From Piscibacillus sp052246295 (GTDB lineage Bacteria; Bacillota; Bacilli; Bacillales; Alkalibacillaceae), in NCBI GenBank assembly GCA_052246295.1, contig JBQQCO010000023.1: DNA of 40,627 nucleotides. One strand, written 5' to 3'. The notes beneath the pieces are model-generated. The model had not been told where the DNA came from, ran no database searches, and saw nothing but the letters and a program-made list of their open reading frames with translations. Below, one piece after another: positions 1 through 7,758 of the stretch. Numbering within the stretch: position 1 is the stretch's first letter; the number at the start of each line of letters is the position of its first letter. The position numbers and the translations under genes were made by a program.

Positions 1-1
1 T

Positions 2-29
2 GGGAGTGTCAATAATTTTGTGTAAATGA
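2..29. repeat. Left terminal inverted repeat of the IS
   Basis: It pairs with 1470-1497 in inverted orientation, with 23 of 28 identical and the core TTTTGTGTAAATGA perfect. A second, subterminal inverted repeat follows at 37-59, whose partner is at 1422-1444 (roughly 21 of 23, with two single-base shifts). Both ends therefore carry two recognition-like blocks. Confidence 0.9.
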
Positions 30-73
30 CACTAAACCCTTTTGTAAGAATTAAGCTAGTTATTTATTATAAA

Positions 74-200
74 CGACCTTGCAGGTCGGACTGTGACTTT
101 CTTCTTCAGTTACTAACCCCATAGCTGGTTCTCACCAAGGGTCAAGCGTATTTGGCTTGATGCTTGGTGAGAACCAGCTAAACTTCCAAAACTGAAGAAG
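74..200 (-). other. Highly structured 3' region of the IS
   Basis: Nested inverted repeats fill the space between the transposase stop and the left IS end. An 18-bp perfect arm at 122-139 pairs with 163-180. Inside it TCAAGC (142-147) pairs with GCTTGA (155-160). Outside it a 10-bp arm at 101-110 pairs with 191-200. A separate small hairpin lies at 74-88 (CGACCT / AGGTCG). The stacked stem would form at the 3' end of the transposase transcript or in any read-through transcript. No long T-run follows, so it is not a standard intrinsic terminator. A role in stabilising the mRNA or blocking read-through is inference. Confidence 0.75.
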
Positions 201-201
201 A

Positions 202-1389
202 TTAAGTTTCGATAGCTTCAAACATTTTAAGTAGTTCTGGTTTAGCTTTTTCAAACCCTCTATGACATCGCATACTATGTTTTTCAATATAATGATGGAA
301 TTGCGTGACTAAATAACGTTTGAGCGATTCCTCATTCGGAAATTGCTCTTTGGCTTTGATATGGCGTTTGATTTGCTTATTAAAAGACTCTATTAAATTC
401 GTGGAGTAAATACTTCTTCGAATAGAAGCCGGAAAATCAAAAAACGTTAGGAGTTGTTCATGCCCCATCACATTTTTAATGACAGATGGATAAAGCTTTT
501 GCCATTTCTCCCGAAATTGTTCGAGTTGAGATTCAGCTTCAGTACGATTTTCAGCTTGATATACCTTTTTAAAGTCATTAGAGATGTCTTCACGATCGCT
601 GACGCGTACTTTTTTAGAAATATTTCGAGAAACATGTACGCAGCAAACCTGATGTTTCGCTTTAGAGTAAACACGATGAATCGAATCGGTCATTCCTTTA
701 AGCCCATCAGAGACAAACAACAGAACGTTTTTAACGCCTCGTTCACGAAGGGACGAAAGCATCTCTTCCCAAACGTGAGCTGATTCCGTTGGGGCAATCG
801 TATAATCCAAAACTTCCTTTGTGCCATCTTCGGTAATGCCAATCGATATATAGACAGCTTCTTTTTGGACAGTATCGCGTCTAATTGGAATATGCGTAGC
901 GTCTAAATAGACACAAACATAGCGCTCGTTGAGCCTTCGGCTGTGGAACGCTTCTAAATCCTCTGATACACGCTGAGTGATATTGGAAATGGTCTGTTTC
1001 GTATAGTGATGGCCGTACATTCGCTCAATAAGTTGAACGATTTCGTCTGTCGTGATGCCTTTTTGATACATATGAATGATATAACTTTCAAGAGTATCAT
1101 TCGTGCGATTATAAGAGCCCAGAGTTTGTTGCTTAAATTCACCGTTACGATCGCGTGGAATATCAATATTTAATTCCCCATATTCCGTTTTAATTGAACG
1201 AGGGTAAGTGCCATTACGTGAATTGCCAGAATTAAAACCTTTTCGATCATAAGGTTCATAATCTAAGAAAGCTGTCAATTCATTTTTGAGTAATTGATTG
1301 ACTGCTGACTCAAGATGTTGGCGAAAAACTTCTTGGATATCCTGTTTTTGGACTAGAGCTTCAATTAAATCTGTAGTAACATGGTTCAT
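202..1389 (-). CDS. IS256-family transposase
   Basis: This 395-residue DDE transposase cuts and joins the ends of its own element. The catalytic triad fits D163 (in YLDATH), D228 (in VSDGLKG) and E334 (in LIESFNKQ), with the C/H-containing stretch CCVHVSRN before the long alpha-helical insertion, as expected for the IS256/MULE-like fold. The N-terminal part carries the family signature around residues 54-80 (SGNSRNG, then a YGELNIDIPRDR block). The length matches the family norm of about 390-400, so it appears full length. An AAAGAGG ribosome binding site lies 8 bases before the ATG. No frameshift or internal stop is seen. Confidence 0.95.
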   Translation of the reverse strand: MNHVTTDLIEALVQKQDIQEVFRQHLESAVNQLLKNELTAFLDYEPYDRKGFNSGNSRNGTYPRSIKTEYGELNIDIPRDRNGEFKQQTLGSYNRTNDTLESYIIHMYQKGITTDEIVQLIERMYGHHYTKQTISNITQRVSEDLEAFHSRRLNERYVCVYLDATHIPIRRDTVQKEAVYISIGITEDGTKEVLDYTIAPTESAHVWEEMLSSLRERGVKNVLLFVSDGLKGMTDSIHRVYSKAKHQVCCVHVSRNISKKVRVSDREDISNDFKKVYQAENRTEAESQLEQFREKWQKLYPSVIKNVMGHEQLLTFFDFPASIRRSIYSTNLIESFNKQIKRHIKAKEQFPNEESLKRYLVTQFHHYIEKHSMRCHRGFEKAKPELLKMFEAIET

Positions 1390-1469
1390 AGGGAAGACCT
1401 CTTTTCTGTGAATTTTGTCGGCTAACTTAATTCTACAAAAAGGGTCTTCCTTTTTCTATGTTCTAAAAA

Positions 1470-1497
1470 TCATTTACACAAAATATTTTATACTCTC
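1470..1497. repeat. Right terminal inverted repeat of the IS
   Basis: It is the inverted partner of 2-29. It lies upstream of the transposase start, so the transposase promoter probably overlaps this end. The subterminal block at 1422-1444 mirrors 37-59. The right end lies only 38 bp before the start of the DUF454 gene. Confidence 0.9.
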
Positions 1498-1535
1498 TAC
1501 AACTTAAGCTTTTTGCCGAAAGTAGTGGTCATATT

Positions 1536-1934
1536 ATGAAGAAAATTTTATTTATATTACTAGGGTTTATATCGTTTGTGATTGGAGTAGCTGGATTTAT
1601 ATTGCCCGTGATTCCTGGAGGACCATTCTTTTTATTTGCAGCATACTGTTTTGGCAAAAGTTCTGAGCGAATAGAAAATTGGTTTAAACAAACGTCATTT
1701 TACGATCAGTATGTTTTACGATTCAAAAAAAATAGAGGGATGACCGTTAAAGAAAAGGTACGGATCAACTTAATCGCAGACAGCTTTATTATCGCATCGA
1801 TTATTCTAGTTGATATACTACTTGTGAGAATCCTAATGGTTGCACTAGCACTGTATAAACATTACTTTTTTATTAAAAAAATTAAAACGATCAGCCAAGA
1901 GGAATATGATGCGCAATACGCAAAAATTGGTTAG
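1536..1934 (+). CDS. DUF454 (YbaN-like) small membrane protein
   Basis: This is a 132-residue integral membrane protein with a hydrophobic N-terminal hairpin (about residues 4-38, containing the family-typical LPVIPGGPF segment) and a second hydrophobic segment around residues 78-105. These features and the F-x-A-A-x-x-F-x-K-S-S-E-R block match the DUF454/YbaN family, whose function is unknown. The ribosome binding site is weak (AAGTAGTGG). The insertion sequence ends 38 bp upstream, so the native promoter has probably been displaced; TATACT at 1489-1494 inside the IS end could serve as an outward -10, without a good -35. A bidirectional terminator follows. Confidence 0.82.
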   Translation: MKKILFILLGFISFVIGVAGFILPVIPGGPFFLFAAYCFGKSSERIENWFKQTSFYDQYVLRFKKNRGMTVKEKVRINLIADSFIIASIILVDILLVRILMVALALYKHYFFIKKIKTISQEEYDAQYAKIG

Positions 1935-1945
1935 AGGACATAACA

Positions 1946-1983
1946 AAACGCCTTTTTCGACATGTGCGAAAAAGGCGTTTCTT
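1946..1983. terminator. Bidirectional intrinsic terminator
   Basis: A 14-bp perfect stem (1946-1959 with 1967-1980) around a 7-base loop, with A-rich and T-rich sides, lies between the convergent DUF454 gene and tatA. It can terminate both. Confidence 0.9.
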
Positions 1984-1984
1984 C

Positions 1985-2170
1985 TTAATCCTTCTTAACT
2001 TCTTCCTTGTTAGTTGGTTCTTCAATTAGTGTGTTAGCAGACTTTTTGAATTCAGATAGCGTTTGTCCGATTGCTGAACCAATCTCCGGTAATTTTTTCG
2101 GGCCAAACACAATTAATGTGATAATCAGGATTAGGATTAATCCTGGTACACCGATAGCGGAAATTCCCAT
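1985..2170 (-). CDS. tatA: TatA/E-family twin-arginine translocase subunit
   Basis: This 61-residue protein has the TatA plan: a short N-terminal transmembrane helix (about residues 4-21), the FGPKKLPEIG hinge at 22-31, an amphipathic helix (about 32-48) and a charged tail. TatA forms the oligomeric pore for folded Tat substrates and needs a TatC receptor, which is not in this window. An AAGGAGAG site lies 9 bases before the ATG. It is the last gene of a minus-strand cluster with the dehydrogenase whose small subunit has a Tat signal, so it is probably a dedicated TatA for that enzyme. Which TatA paralogue it is cannot be told from the sequence alone. Confidence 0.9.
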   Translation of the reverse strand: MGISAIGVPGLILILIITLIVFGPKKLPEIGSAIGQTLSEFKKSANTLIEEPTNKEEVKKD

Positions 2171-2192
2171 TACTAAGGAACTCTCCTTTCCA

Positions 2193-3932
2193 TTAAGTTA
2201 GACGGCTTTTGCTCTTGTTTTTAACAAGCTGGCCGCCACCATTATCGAGATATTGTTGAATACCTTCAGCAGCACGATAAGCAAGTGCGCCAACCGTTCC
2301 AGTAGGGTTGTAGCCGCCGTTGTGCGCAAACGCTGAGGCTCCAACGACAAACAAGCTTTCAGAATCCCACATTTGTAAGTAGTTGTTTACCGCTGATGTT
2401 TCAGAGTCGCCACCCATAATGACGCCGCCCGTGTTATGAGTCGTCTGGTATGGCACGATATCATAATGCTCATCCATGACGGCTTCTTCGATAATGTCTG
2501 CGCCCATTTCGCTCATAATATCTTTACAAATGCCTGTGATGTACTTGTGTAAATTGCGATCTTGGTCCGTGAAGTCGTACGTCAATCTTAATAATGGGTT
2601 TCCGTACTGGTCCTTATACGTCGGATCCAAGTCCATATAGTTGTTGCGGTGTGGTATGGATGCTCCTTGAGACACCACATTCAACGTGCGGTTATGATAT
2701 TTTAATGTTTGCTTTTTAAATTCTAGACCCCATGCTGGTGTGCCAGAAGGTGTTAAGTTTGAAGCGATGGGGCGGCGTCCTGTTTGCGTAATTGAAATCG
2801 ACCCACCATGGATAAAGTCTAAGTCAGAATGGTCAAAGTTATCGCCATTGTAATCATCAACTGTCGCTCCTAGTGACCCTGCACCCATGAAGGTGTTGAA
2901 CTTTCTTTCTTCAAAAAATCCAGCTGCACCAGGTAAAATCTGATAACAGTAGTTCTTACCGATGACACCTTCACCAGTTTCATAGTTATAAGGACGTCCG
3001 ATGTTTGATTGCAACAGTAAACGTGTGTTATTTAACACATAACTTGTCAAAACGACGACATCTGCAGGTTGAATAAATTCTTCACCTGATAAAGTATCAA
3101 TATAGCGAACGCCAGTCGCTTTTCCACCTTCTTGAATAATTTCCACGACATCGGAATGAGTTCTTAATTCAAAGTTTCCTGATTTTTTGGCGGTTGGTAT
3201 TACCGTTACGTTTGGTGAGGATTTGGCCCCGTACTCACAGCCAAAACGTTCACAGAATCCGCAGTATTGACATTGTGCAATTGTCTCACCATCAGGATTT
3301 TCATAGTTCTCAGAAAGGTTAGCTGACGGCATTTGAATAGGATGCAGGCCCATATTTTTCGTCGCTTCTTTGAACATGTCTAAAATTGGTGTACTTTTCA
3401 TCGGTGGTGTTGGGTAGTCATTGCTACGAGGAGCCCCCATTGGATTATCCTCACCACTAATGCCAGCGACCTCTTCAAATTTATAAAAATATGGCTCTAA
3501 TTCTTCGTAAGTGATCCCCCAGTCTTGTAACGTGTACTCACTCCCAAGTTTGTCACCGTATTTTTCGTCAGTCATTGATTTAATTTGAAGATCATAAGGT
3601 AAGAAGCGCCACGTCTGGCCGTTCCAGTGAACACCCGCACCGCCAACGCCTGTTCCTGGTAAGAAAGAACCGAGTCTTCTCATGGGTAGAGCTAATTCGT
3701 CTGGGTTGTTTCTAAAAGAAATTGTTTCCTTTGATGCATCTTGCATTAGCTCATGACGGATGTCGTATCGATATTCATCGTGGATCATTTGAAAATCAGA
3801 GGTCGAACGATCCTCACCACGTTCTAATCCTACGACATTGTAACCTGCCTTCGATAGCTCAGCTGCAATAATGCCGCCTGTCCAACCGACACCGATAGTT
3901 ACAACATCGACTTTATCTTTTCTTGTCGCCAT
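2193..3932 (-). CDS. GMC-family FAD dehydrogenase, large subunit (gluconate 2-dehydrogenase type)
   Basis: This 579-residue flavoprotein should oxidise a sugar, sugar acid or alcohol and pass electrons to the respiratory chain. The FAD-binding motif GVGWTG is at residues 14-19, followed by an acidic residue near 37 (GLERGE). GMC C-terminal signatures THNTGG (498-503) and AHNGGYNPTGT (536-546) supply the conserved His/Asn pairs. A four-cysteine cluster C-x2-C-x2-C-x4-C at 221, 224, 227 and 232 sits where related FAD glucose dehydrogenases carry an iron-sulfur cluster. There is no signal peptide of its own; it probably crosses the membrane bound to the Tat-signal subunit encoded just upstream (11-bp gap). 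AAGGAGG precedes the ATG. The true substrate cannot be predicted. Confidence 0.88.
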   Translation of the reverse strand: MATRKDKVDVVTIGVGWTGGIIAAELSKAGYNVVGLERGEDRSTSDFQMIHDEYRYDIRHELMQDASKETISFRNNPDELALPMRRLGSFLPGTGVGGAGVHWNGQTWRFLPYDLQIKSMTDEKYGDKLGSEYTLQDWGITYEELEPYFYKFEEVAGISGEDNPMGAPRSNDYPTPPMKSTPILDMFKEATKNMGLHPIQMPSANLSENYENPDGETIAQCQYCGFCERFGCEYGAKSSPNVTVIPTAKKSGNFELRTHSDVVEIIQEGGKATGVRYIDTLSGEEFIQPADVVVLTSYVLNNTRLLLQSNIGRPYNYETGEGVIGKNYCYQILPGAAGFFEERKFNTFMGAGSLGATVDDYNGDNFDHSDLDFIHGGSISITQTGRRPIASNLTPSGTPAWGLEFKKQTLKYHNRTLNVVSQGASIPHRNNYMDLDPTYKDQYGNPLLRLTYDFTDQDRNLHKYITGICKDIMSEMGADIIEEAVMDEHYDIVPYQTTHNTGGVIMGGDSETSAVNNYLQMWDSESLFVVGASAFAHNGGYNPTGTVGALAYRAAEGIQQYLDNGGGQLVKNKSKSRLT

Positions 3933-3943
3933 AATAATCCTCC

Positions 3944-4705
3944 TTAATGTAAGTGATCATAAAGAGCACTAGGGTCCATTTCAACAAAATCTTCACTTTC
4001 GATTTCTTCAATGTAGCTCATTTTACTACCAGGAAATTCTTTCATGCGCCATCCGTCCATATTGTTATTCCCGCCATATAACGGGTCACTGAAAGCACCA
4101 GCTAATGTCGATTCGCGTAGTAAACCAAAGAATGTAGAAGCTTTAACCCCTTTTAATTCCACTTCGTCATCAGCAAATTTACTTAAAATTTCATCCTGCT
4201 GTTCAGGCTCTAAGTCCGTAAATGAAGAATCGAATTCATTTTGACTTTCACGCTCCATCGCCATTAAACCTTGCATGAAAATCTCTTTTCTTTTTAGACG
4301 GCTCTGGAAACCTTGGTATGGTGTACCTTCACGAAATGGTCCTTGCATATATAAACGGTCATTATTGCCATACTCACCAGCCATTTCATGATCAATGAAA
4401 TATGGTACTCCTAAAGCAATTGCGCCAGGTCCAAGATCATCCTCTGGAAAAATTCGTTCAGTTACTGCACTCAGGCGTTCAAACACAGCCCTATTTTTGA
4501 AAAACTTCAATGCACGATTGAAATTATGTGCTTCCTGTTGTCCCTCTTGTTGGTTTTGAGTCGCCGTTTCTTCAGAATTGTCAACTTGCCAACCAATCAC
4601 GGAACCAAGAATTCCACCACCTACTAAACCGCCAGCGAAATAACCGCTGTTCTTAAGAAACTTACGGCGGGATTCATCTGTGTTGTGTTTATTTTCCTCT
4701 GCCAA
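3944..4705 (-). CDS. Gluconate 2-dehydrogenase subunit 3 family protein with Tat signal
   Basis: The 253-residue small subunit partners the GMC flavoprotein. The N-terminus has a textbook twin-arginine signal SRRKFLK (residues 12-18), then a glycine-rich hydrophobic stretch (about 20-40). The remainder resembles the gluconate 2-dehydrogenase subunit 3 family, a chaperone/assembly and export partner of the flavin subunit. The start is TTG at 4703-4705, chosen because AAGGAGG lies 8 bases upstream and no ATG lies between that site and the Tat motif. It is first in the operon with the large subunit and tatA. The intergenic repeat at 4807-4968 lies just upstream. Confidence 0.87.
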   Translation of the reverse strand: MAEENKHNTDESRRKFLKNSGYFAGGLVGGGILGSVIGWQVDNSEETATQNQQEGQQEAHNFNRALKFFKNRAVFERLSAVTERIFPEDDLGPGAIALGVPYFIDHEMAGEYGNNDRLYMQGPFREGTPYQGFQSRLKRKEIFMQGLMAMERESQNEFDSSFTDLEPEQQDEILSKFADDEVELKGVKASTFFGLLRESTLAGAFSDPLYGGNNNMDGWRMKEFPGSKMSYIEEIESEDFVEMDPSALYDHLH

Positions 4706-4806
4706 GACACAAACCTCCTTGTTGTAAATGTATAGTTATTGTTTACCGCTGTTGGTTAATTTATGTAAAAAAGTCGAAGAAACATTGGTGAGAAGAACTT
4801 TTATAT

Positions 4807-4968
4807 TTTTGACCCACTAGAATGGAGTGTTTAGGACATTAAAAATCGGATATGAGACATTTTTTGTGGTGGGATTGGGTAAATTTTTGTCGAATCGGTG
4901 CATTGAATGCCATTTTTTAAGACATTGAGAGCATTTTATGAGACATTAAGGGGATTTTATAGGACATT
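4807..4968 (-). repeat. Intergenic element, copy A, built of ~21-bp units
   Basis: Read on the minus strand it consists of AATGTCYCATAAAA-like units whose AATG ends fall at 4968, 4947, 4926, 4904, 4861 and 4840. The steps are 21, 21, 22, 43 (one degenerate unit) and 21. It closes with TGGGTCAAAA (4807-4816). It is homologous to 11593-11731, sharing the unit series, a middle block AATGCAYCG..TTC.ACAAA, an ATGTCCTAAA unit and the TGGGTCAAAA end. Copy A has one more unit than copy B. It starts 15 bp after the terminator of the preceding minus-strand gene. It fills most of the gene-free 4706-5028. Confidence 0.85.
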
Positions 4969-4982
4969 GCCAATTTAATCAT

Positions 4983-5015
4983 AAAAAAACTTACCAAAGA
5001 TAATATCTTGGTAAG
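4983..5015 (-). terminator. Intrinsic terminator after the ytzB-like gene
   Basis: On the minus strand an 8-bp stem (CTTACCAA / TTGGTAAG; 4990-4997 with 5008-5015) is followed by a run of seven T. Confidence 0.88.
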
Positions 5016-5028
5016 CTAACAAATTAAT

Positions 5029-5331
5029 CTATTCAAATCTAACAATCTCTCCTGTTTTCGCATCCATACAGAAATTAACCTGTACATTTTCACCATCTAT
5101 TTCTTGGGTGATGCCACCTCTATAAACCTTGCGAGCCTCTCCATTTAACTCTATCTCTTCAAGTTTCATCAATATCCATGACCCTGTGATTTGACCTTTT
5201 TCTTCAAACTGTTTCTTAACTTTCTTTAAGGCTAAGTCTGGAAATAACCATTTTTCTGTTACTTGTTTACCTACAATCGTGCCTACAGTAATTCCAACCG
5301 CAGCTGGTGCGATCAACTTATACCACTTCAT
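5029..5331 (-). CDS. YtzB-like small PepSY-type exported/membrane protein
   Basis: This 100-residue protein has an N-terminal hydrophobic anchor with glycine/alanine character (about residues 5-25) and an extracytoplasmic domain. The order GSW...EEIELNGEARKVYRGGI then VNFCMDAKTGEIVRFE resembles a PepSY domain, where the strand ending in the D-x-x-T-G-E-I motif is typical. In B. subtilis the small PepSY protein YtzB sits next to ytoP, and the same adjacency (divergent) occurs here. The exact role is unknown; PepSY domains are often linked to restraint of peptidases. The single Cys near residue 87 is probably incidental. Confidence 0.68.
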   Translation of the reverse strand: MKWYKLIAPAAVGITVGTIVGKQVTEKWLFPDLALKKVKKQFEEKGQITGSWILMKLEEIELNGEARKVYRGGITQEIDGENVQVNFCMDAKTGEIVRFE

Positions 5332-5409
5332 TAAACCCTCTCCATTTTTAAATATTCTTACTGATATTATACGTTTCTTTCTATTAGAATAAAATATCTT
5401 TCATATAGA

Positions 5410-5439
5410 TTGGAATAATTCGTGCTTTTTCGATAAAAT
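5410..5439 (+). promoter_or_regulatory. Probable sigma-A promoter of ytoP
   Basis: TTGGAA (5410-5415), an 18-base spacer and TAAAAT (5434-5439) lie 34 bp before the ytoP start, in the divergent gap with the ytzB-like gene. Confidence 0.55.
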
Positions 5440-5473
5440 AGAGTAGGAACTAATAAGATCGGAGTGATACATA

Positions 5474-6541
5474 ATGAAACAAGATACGCTAGACATGTTC
5501 AAGACGTTAACAGAATTACCTGGTGCGCCAGGACATGAACATCAAGTACGTAACTTCATGAAGCTAGAATTAGAGAAGTATTCAGATGACATCATTCAAG
5601 ATCGACTAGGCGGTGTATTCGGCGTTCGCCGTGGAGATGGCCCCAAAGTAATGGTAGCGGGCCACATGGATGAAGTTGGATTTATGGTGACGCAAATTAC
5701 TAAAAACGGAATGATTCGTTTTCAACCATTAGGTGGTTGGTGGAACCAAGTGTTACTAGCACAGCGCGTTCAAGTTATCACTGATGAAGGCCCGATCCCT
5801 GGTGTTATTGGATCGATTCCACCTCATAACTTAACACCTGAGCAACGTAAAAAGCCAATGGACATTAAAAATATGTTAATCGATATTGGTGCTGATGATG
5901 AAGAAGATGCTAAGAAAATTGGTATCAAACCAGGTCAGCCAATTTTACCTGTATGTCCATTTACACCAATGGCAAACGACAAGAAGATCATGGCAAAAGC
6001 ATGGGATAACCGTTATGGTTGCGGTCTTTCTATTGAACTGTTAAAAGAGTTACAAGGTGAGACATTAAACCATGAGCTATATTCTGGTGCAACCGTTCAA
6101 GAGGAAGTAGGACTAAGAGGTGCACAAGCTGCAGCGAACATGATTAAACCTGATTTATTCTTCGCCTTAGACGCATCGCCTGCTAATGATATGGAAGGTA
6201 AAGATAAAGAATTTGGCCACTTAGGCAAAGGTGCGCTCGTTCGAATCTTTGACCGTTCAATGGTGACGCATCGTGGTATGAGAGATTTTGTACTAGATAC
6301 AGCTGAGTCAAAAGATATTCCATATCAGTACTTTATTTCTCAAGGTGGAACAGATGCAGGTCGTGTACACATTTCGAATGATGGTGTACCATCTGCAGTA
6401 ATTGGCGTTTGCTCGCGTTATATTCATACAAGCTCATCAATCGTTCATGTTGATGACTACGCAGCAGCAAAAGAATTACTCGTCAACTTAATTAAGCAAG
6501 TCGACCAAACAACAGTAGATACCATCAGACAGAATGGTTAA
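5474..6541 (+). CDS. ytoP: M42-family aminopeptidase (YtoP)
   Basis: This 355-residue cytoplasmic di-metal aminopeptidase of the M42 (glutamyl aminopeptidase/PepA-type, endoglucanase-M-like) family trims N-terminal residues from peptides. Metal and catalytic residues are visible in order: H64-x-D66 (AGHMDE), D178 (AWDNR), the E210-E211 pair (VQEEVGL), D233 (ALDASP) and H318 (YIHTSS). The length is normal for the family. A GGAGTG site lies 7 bases before the ATG. No terminator with a T-run follows on this strand; instead a 21-bp tandem repeat begins within a few bases of the stop. Confidence 0.93.
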   Translation: MKQDTLDMFKTLTELPGAPGHEHQVRNFMKLELEKYSDDIIQDRLGGVFGVRRGDGPKVMVAGHMDEVGFMVTQITKNGMIRFQPLGGWWNQVLLAQRVQVITDEGPIPGVIGSIPPHNLTPEQRKKPMDIKNMLIDIGADDEEDAKKIGIKPGQPILPVCPFTPMANDKKIMAKAWDNRYGCGLSIELLKELQGETLNHELYSGATVQEEVGLRGAQAAANMIKPDLFFALDASPANDMEGKDKEFGHLGKGALVRIFDRSMVTHRGMRDFVLDTAESKDIPYQYFISQGGTDAGRVHISNDGVPSAVIGVCSRYIHTSSSIVHVDDYAAAKELLVNLIKQVDQTTVDTIRQNG

Positions 6542-6610
6542 GATATAGTGCCAAACTGAGGTGAGGTTTCGCCAAAGTGAGCTGAGGTTTCGCCAAAGTA
6601 AGGTGAGCGC
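6542..6610 (+). repeat. 21-bp tandem repeat after ytoP
   Basis: Two near-identical 21-base units, 6557-6577 and 6578-6598 (TGAGGTGAGGTTTCGCCAAAG, with one change in the second), are flanked by a partial unit on each side. GCCAAA recurs at 6550, 6571 and 6592, exactly 21 bp apart. It lies between convergent ytoP and ytoQ. Its sequence is unrelated to the other arrays in the window but has the same period. Confidence 0.82.
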
Positions 6611-6653
6611 GACGAGCGTTCATCGAAGCAGGTTACAGAAACTTTGAGAGCAC

Positions 6654-6687
6654 AAAAAAAGAGAGATGACCACTTAGTCATCTCTCT
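6654..6687 (-). terminator. Intrinsic terminator of ytoQ
   Basis: An 11-bp perfect stem (AGAGAGATGAC at 6660-6670 with 6677-6687) with a six-base loop is followed on the minus strand by seven T. Confidence 0.92.
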
Positions 6688-6695
6688 AATCATGC

Positions 6696-7136
6696 TTATT
6701 TATAATAGTATTCTAGTACTTGAAGAGCTTGATCTAGGTTCTCAACGGTTATGGTTGCTTTGTTAGATAACTCTTTCAATGGATGGATCAATTTTTCAGG
6801 ACGTACAAGAATTAATGGTTTGTTTAACCCAATCGCAATTCCGGCGTCCATTGCTGTATTCCACTGTTTGTAAGATTCTCCAAATAGTGCAATCACAGCA
6901 TCCGCTTTATTCATTAAAATATCCGTTCTGAAGTTATTAACACTTGCACCTACATCGTCACGATATTTTTGATTAGGTTGCTCACCTAAAATTTTCTCAC
7001 CGATATCATCTGATAAATCGTGTTCTTCTTGAGGACCTGTAAATTGAATATCTAAATTTTTGTCTGCAGCTTTCTTTTTAAGTTGTTGACGCCAATCATC
7101 ATGAATTTGTCCTGCTAAATAAATGTTTAGACTCAT
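6696..7136 (-). CDS. ytoQ: YtoQ family protein
   Basis: This 146-residue cytoplasmic protein matches the YtoQ family, a narrowly defined group related in fold to nucleoside 2-deoxyribosyltransferases. It begins with the typical short strand and loop IYLAGQIHDDWR and has the ADAVIALFGE strand in the middle (about residues 78-87) followed by NTAMDAGIAIGLNKP, which resembles the nucleotide-sugar pocket of that superfamily. No biochemical function is established. A GGAGG site lies 10 bases upstream of the ATG. It is divergent from the lipoprotein gene and convergent with ytoP. Confidence 0.9.
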   Translation of the reverse strand: MSLNIYLAGQIHDDWRQQLKKKAADKNLDIQFTGPQEEHDLSDDIGEKILGEQPNQKYRDDVGASVNNFRTDILMNKADAVIALFGESYKQWNTAMDAGIAIGLNKPLILVRPEKLIHPLKELSNKATITVENLDQALQVLEYYYK

Positions 7137-7173
7137 AGATTCGATACCTCCAAGACTATTATTCTATCTATTT

Positions 7174-7202
7174 ATCATCTAATGAAAGAAAAGTTTTGTC
7201 AA
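7174..7202 (-). promoter_or_regulatory. Probable sigma-A promoter of ytoQ
   Basis: On the minus strand a perfect TTGACA (7197-7202), a 17-base spacer and GATGAT (7174-7179, four of six to consensus) lie 37 bp upstream of the ytoQ start. Confidence 0.58.
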
Positions 7203-7228
7203 ATAATTCAAAATAGGGGAGAGAGAAA

Positions 7229-7741
7229 GTGTATTATAAAAGATTATGGTTAGCGTTTATGACCCTGATGGGTGTACTGCTACTTTCAGGGTGCCTTAGT
7301 TCTGAAGAAGATACTTTAGAAGAAACGAATAGTATCGTGAAAGAAGAGTTTTTATCAGATTTAGAGGTTGAACGAAATTTTAAATCGAATGATTTTGAAA
7401 TGTATAAGCCTGACTCACTTGAATTTTCAGAGGCGCGTGGATCAAACTTGATTTTCTTTGAAGGTGAACAACCATACATATTATTTGTAAATGAACTAGA
7501 AGCACCAAATAGCAAATGGTTCTATGATGACTTAAAAGAGAGAGAAGAAGAGCTTCATTTAAGAACATTTGAAACGGACGATCGTTTTGCTTATTACAGT
7601 GTAGAAGAAAAAGAAGAAGAACATTATGAAGTGCAAGTTGGAATTGGTGGTATAAAAATGGCAACCAGAACTGAACTCAACAACTTAAAAGAAGATGTTC
7701 AAGAAATGATTAAGATGGTTAAATCAATCGATGCGAAATAG
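7229..7741 (+). CDS. Predicted lipoprotein of unknown function
   Basis: This 170-residue protein has a lipoprotein signal peptide: basic start, hydrophobic core and lipobox LLSGC with the lipidated cysteine at residue 22. The mature part is acidic and rich in Glu, with no family I recognise. The start is GTG at 7229, supported by a purine-rich AGGGGAGAG site upstream; no alternative start lies before the signal peptide. It is followed after 17 bp by a membrane transporter-like gene with its own GGAGGA site, so the two are likely co-transcribed and may act together at the membrane surface. That link is inference from context. Confidence 0.75.
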   Translation: MYYKRLWLAFMTLMGVLLLSGCLSSEEDTLEETNSIVKEEFLSDLEVERNFKSNDFEMYKPDSLEFSEARGSNLIFFEGEQPYILFVNELEAPNSKWFYDDLKEREEELHLRTFETDDRFAYYSVEEKEEEHYEVQVGIGGIKMATRTELNNLKEDVQEMIKMVKSIDAK

Positions 7742-7758
7742 TCGGAGGATCTATAATC

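Larger units (their letters stand above)
2..1497 (-). mobile_element. IS256-family insertion sequence, apparently complete
   Basis: A single transposase gene on the minus strand is bounded by terminal inverted repeats at 2-29 and 1470-1497 (23 of 28 positions identical; the inner 15 bases are perfect). The size of about 1.5 kb and the one-gene plan fit IS256 elements. Target duplications in this family are usually 8-9 bp; the window starts one base before the left end, so the duplication cannot be tested. The only left-flank base (t) matches the eighth base after the right end (tacaactt), which is compatible with an 8-bp duplication but proves nothing. The reading frame is intact, so the element may be active. 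Confidence 0.93.

Noticed and set aside
4740..4770. cre (CcpA) site upstream of the dehydrogenase operon (TTTACCGCTG region)
   Set aside because: The half-sites are off by one base from the cre consensus and key TG/CA positions do not match.
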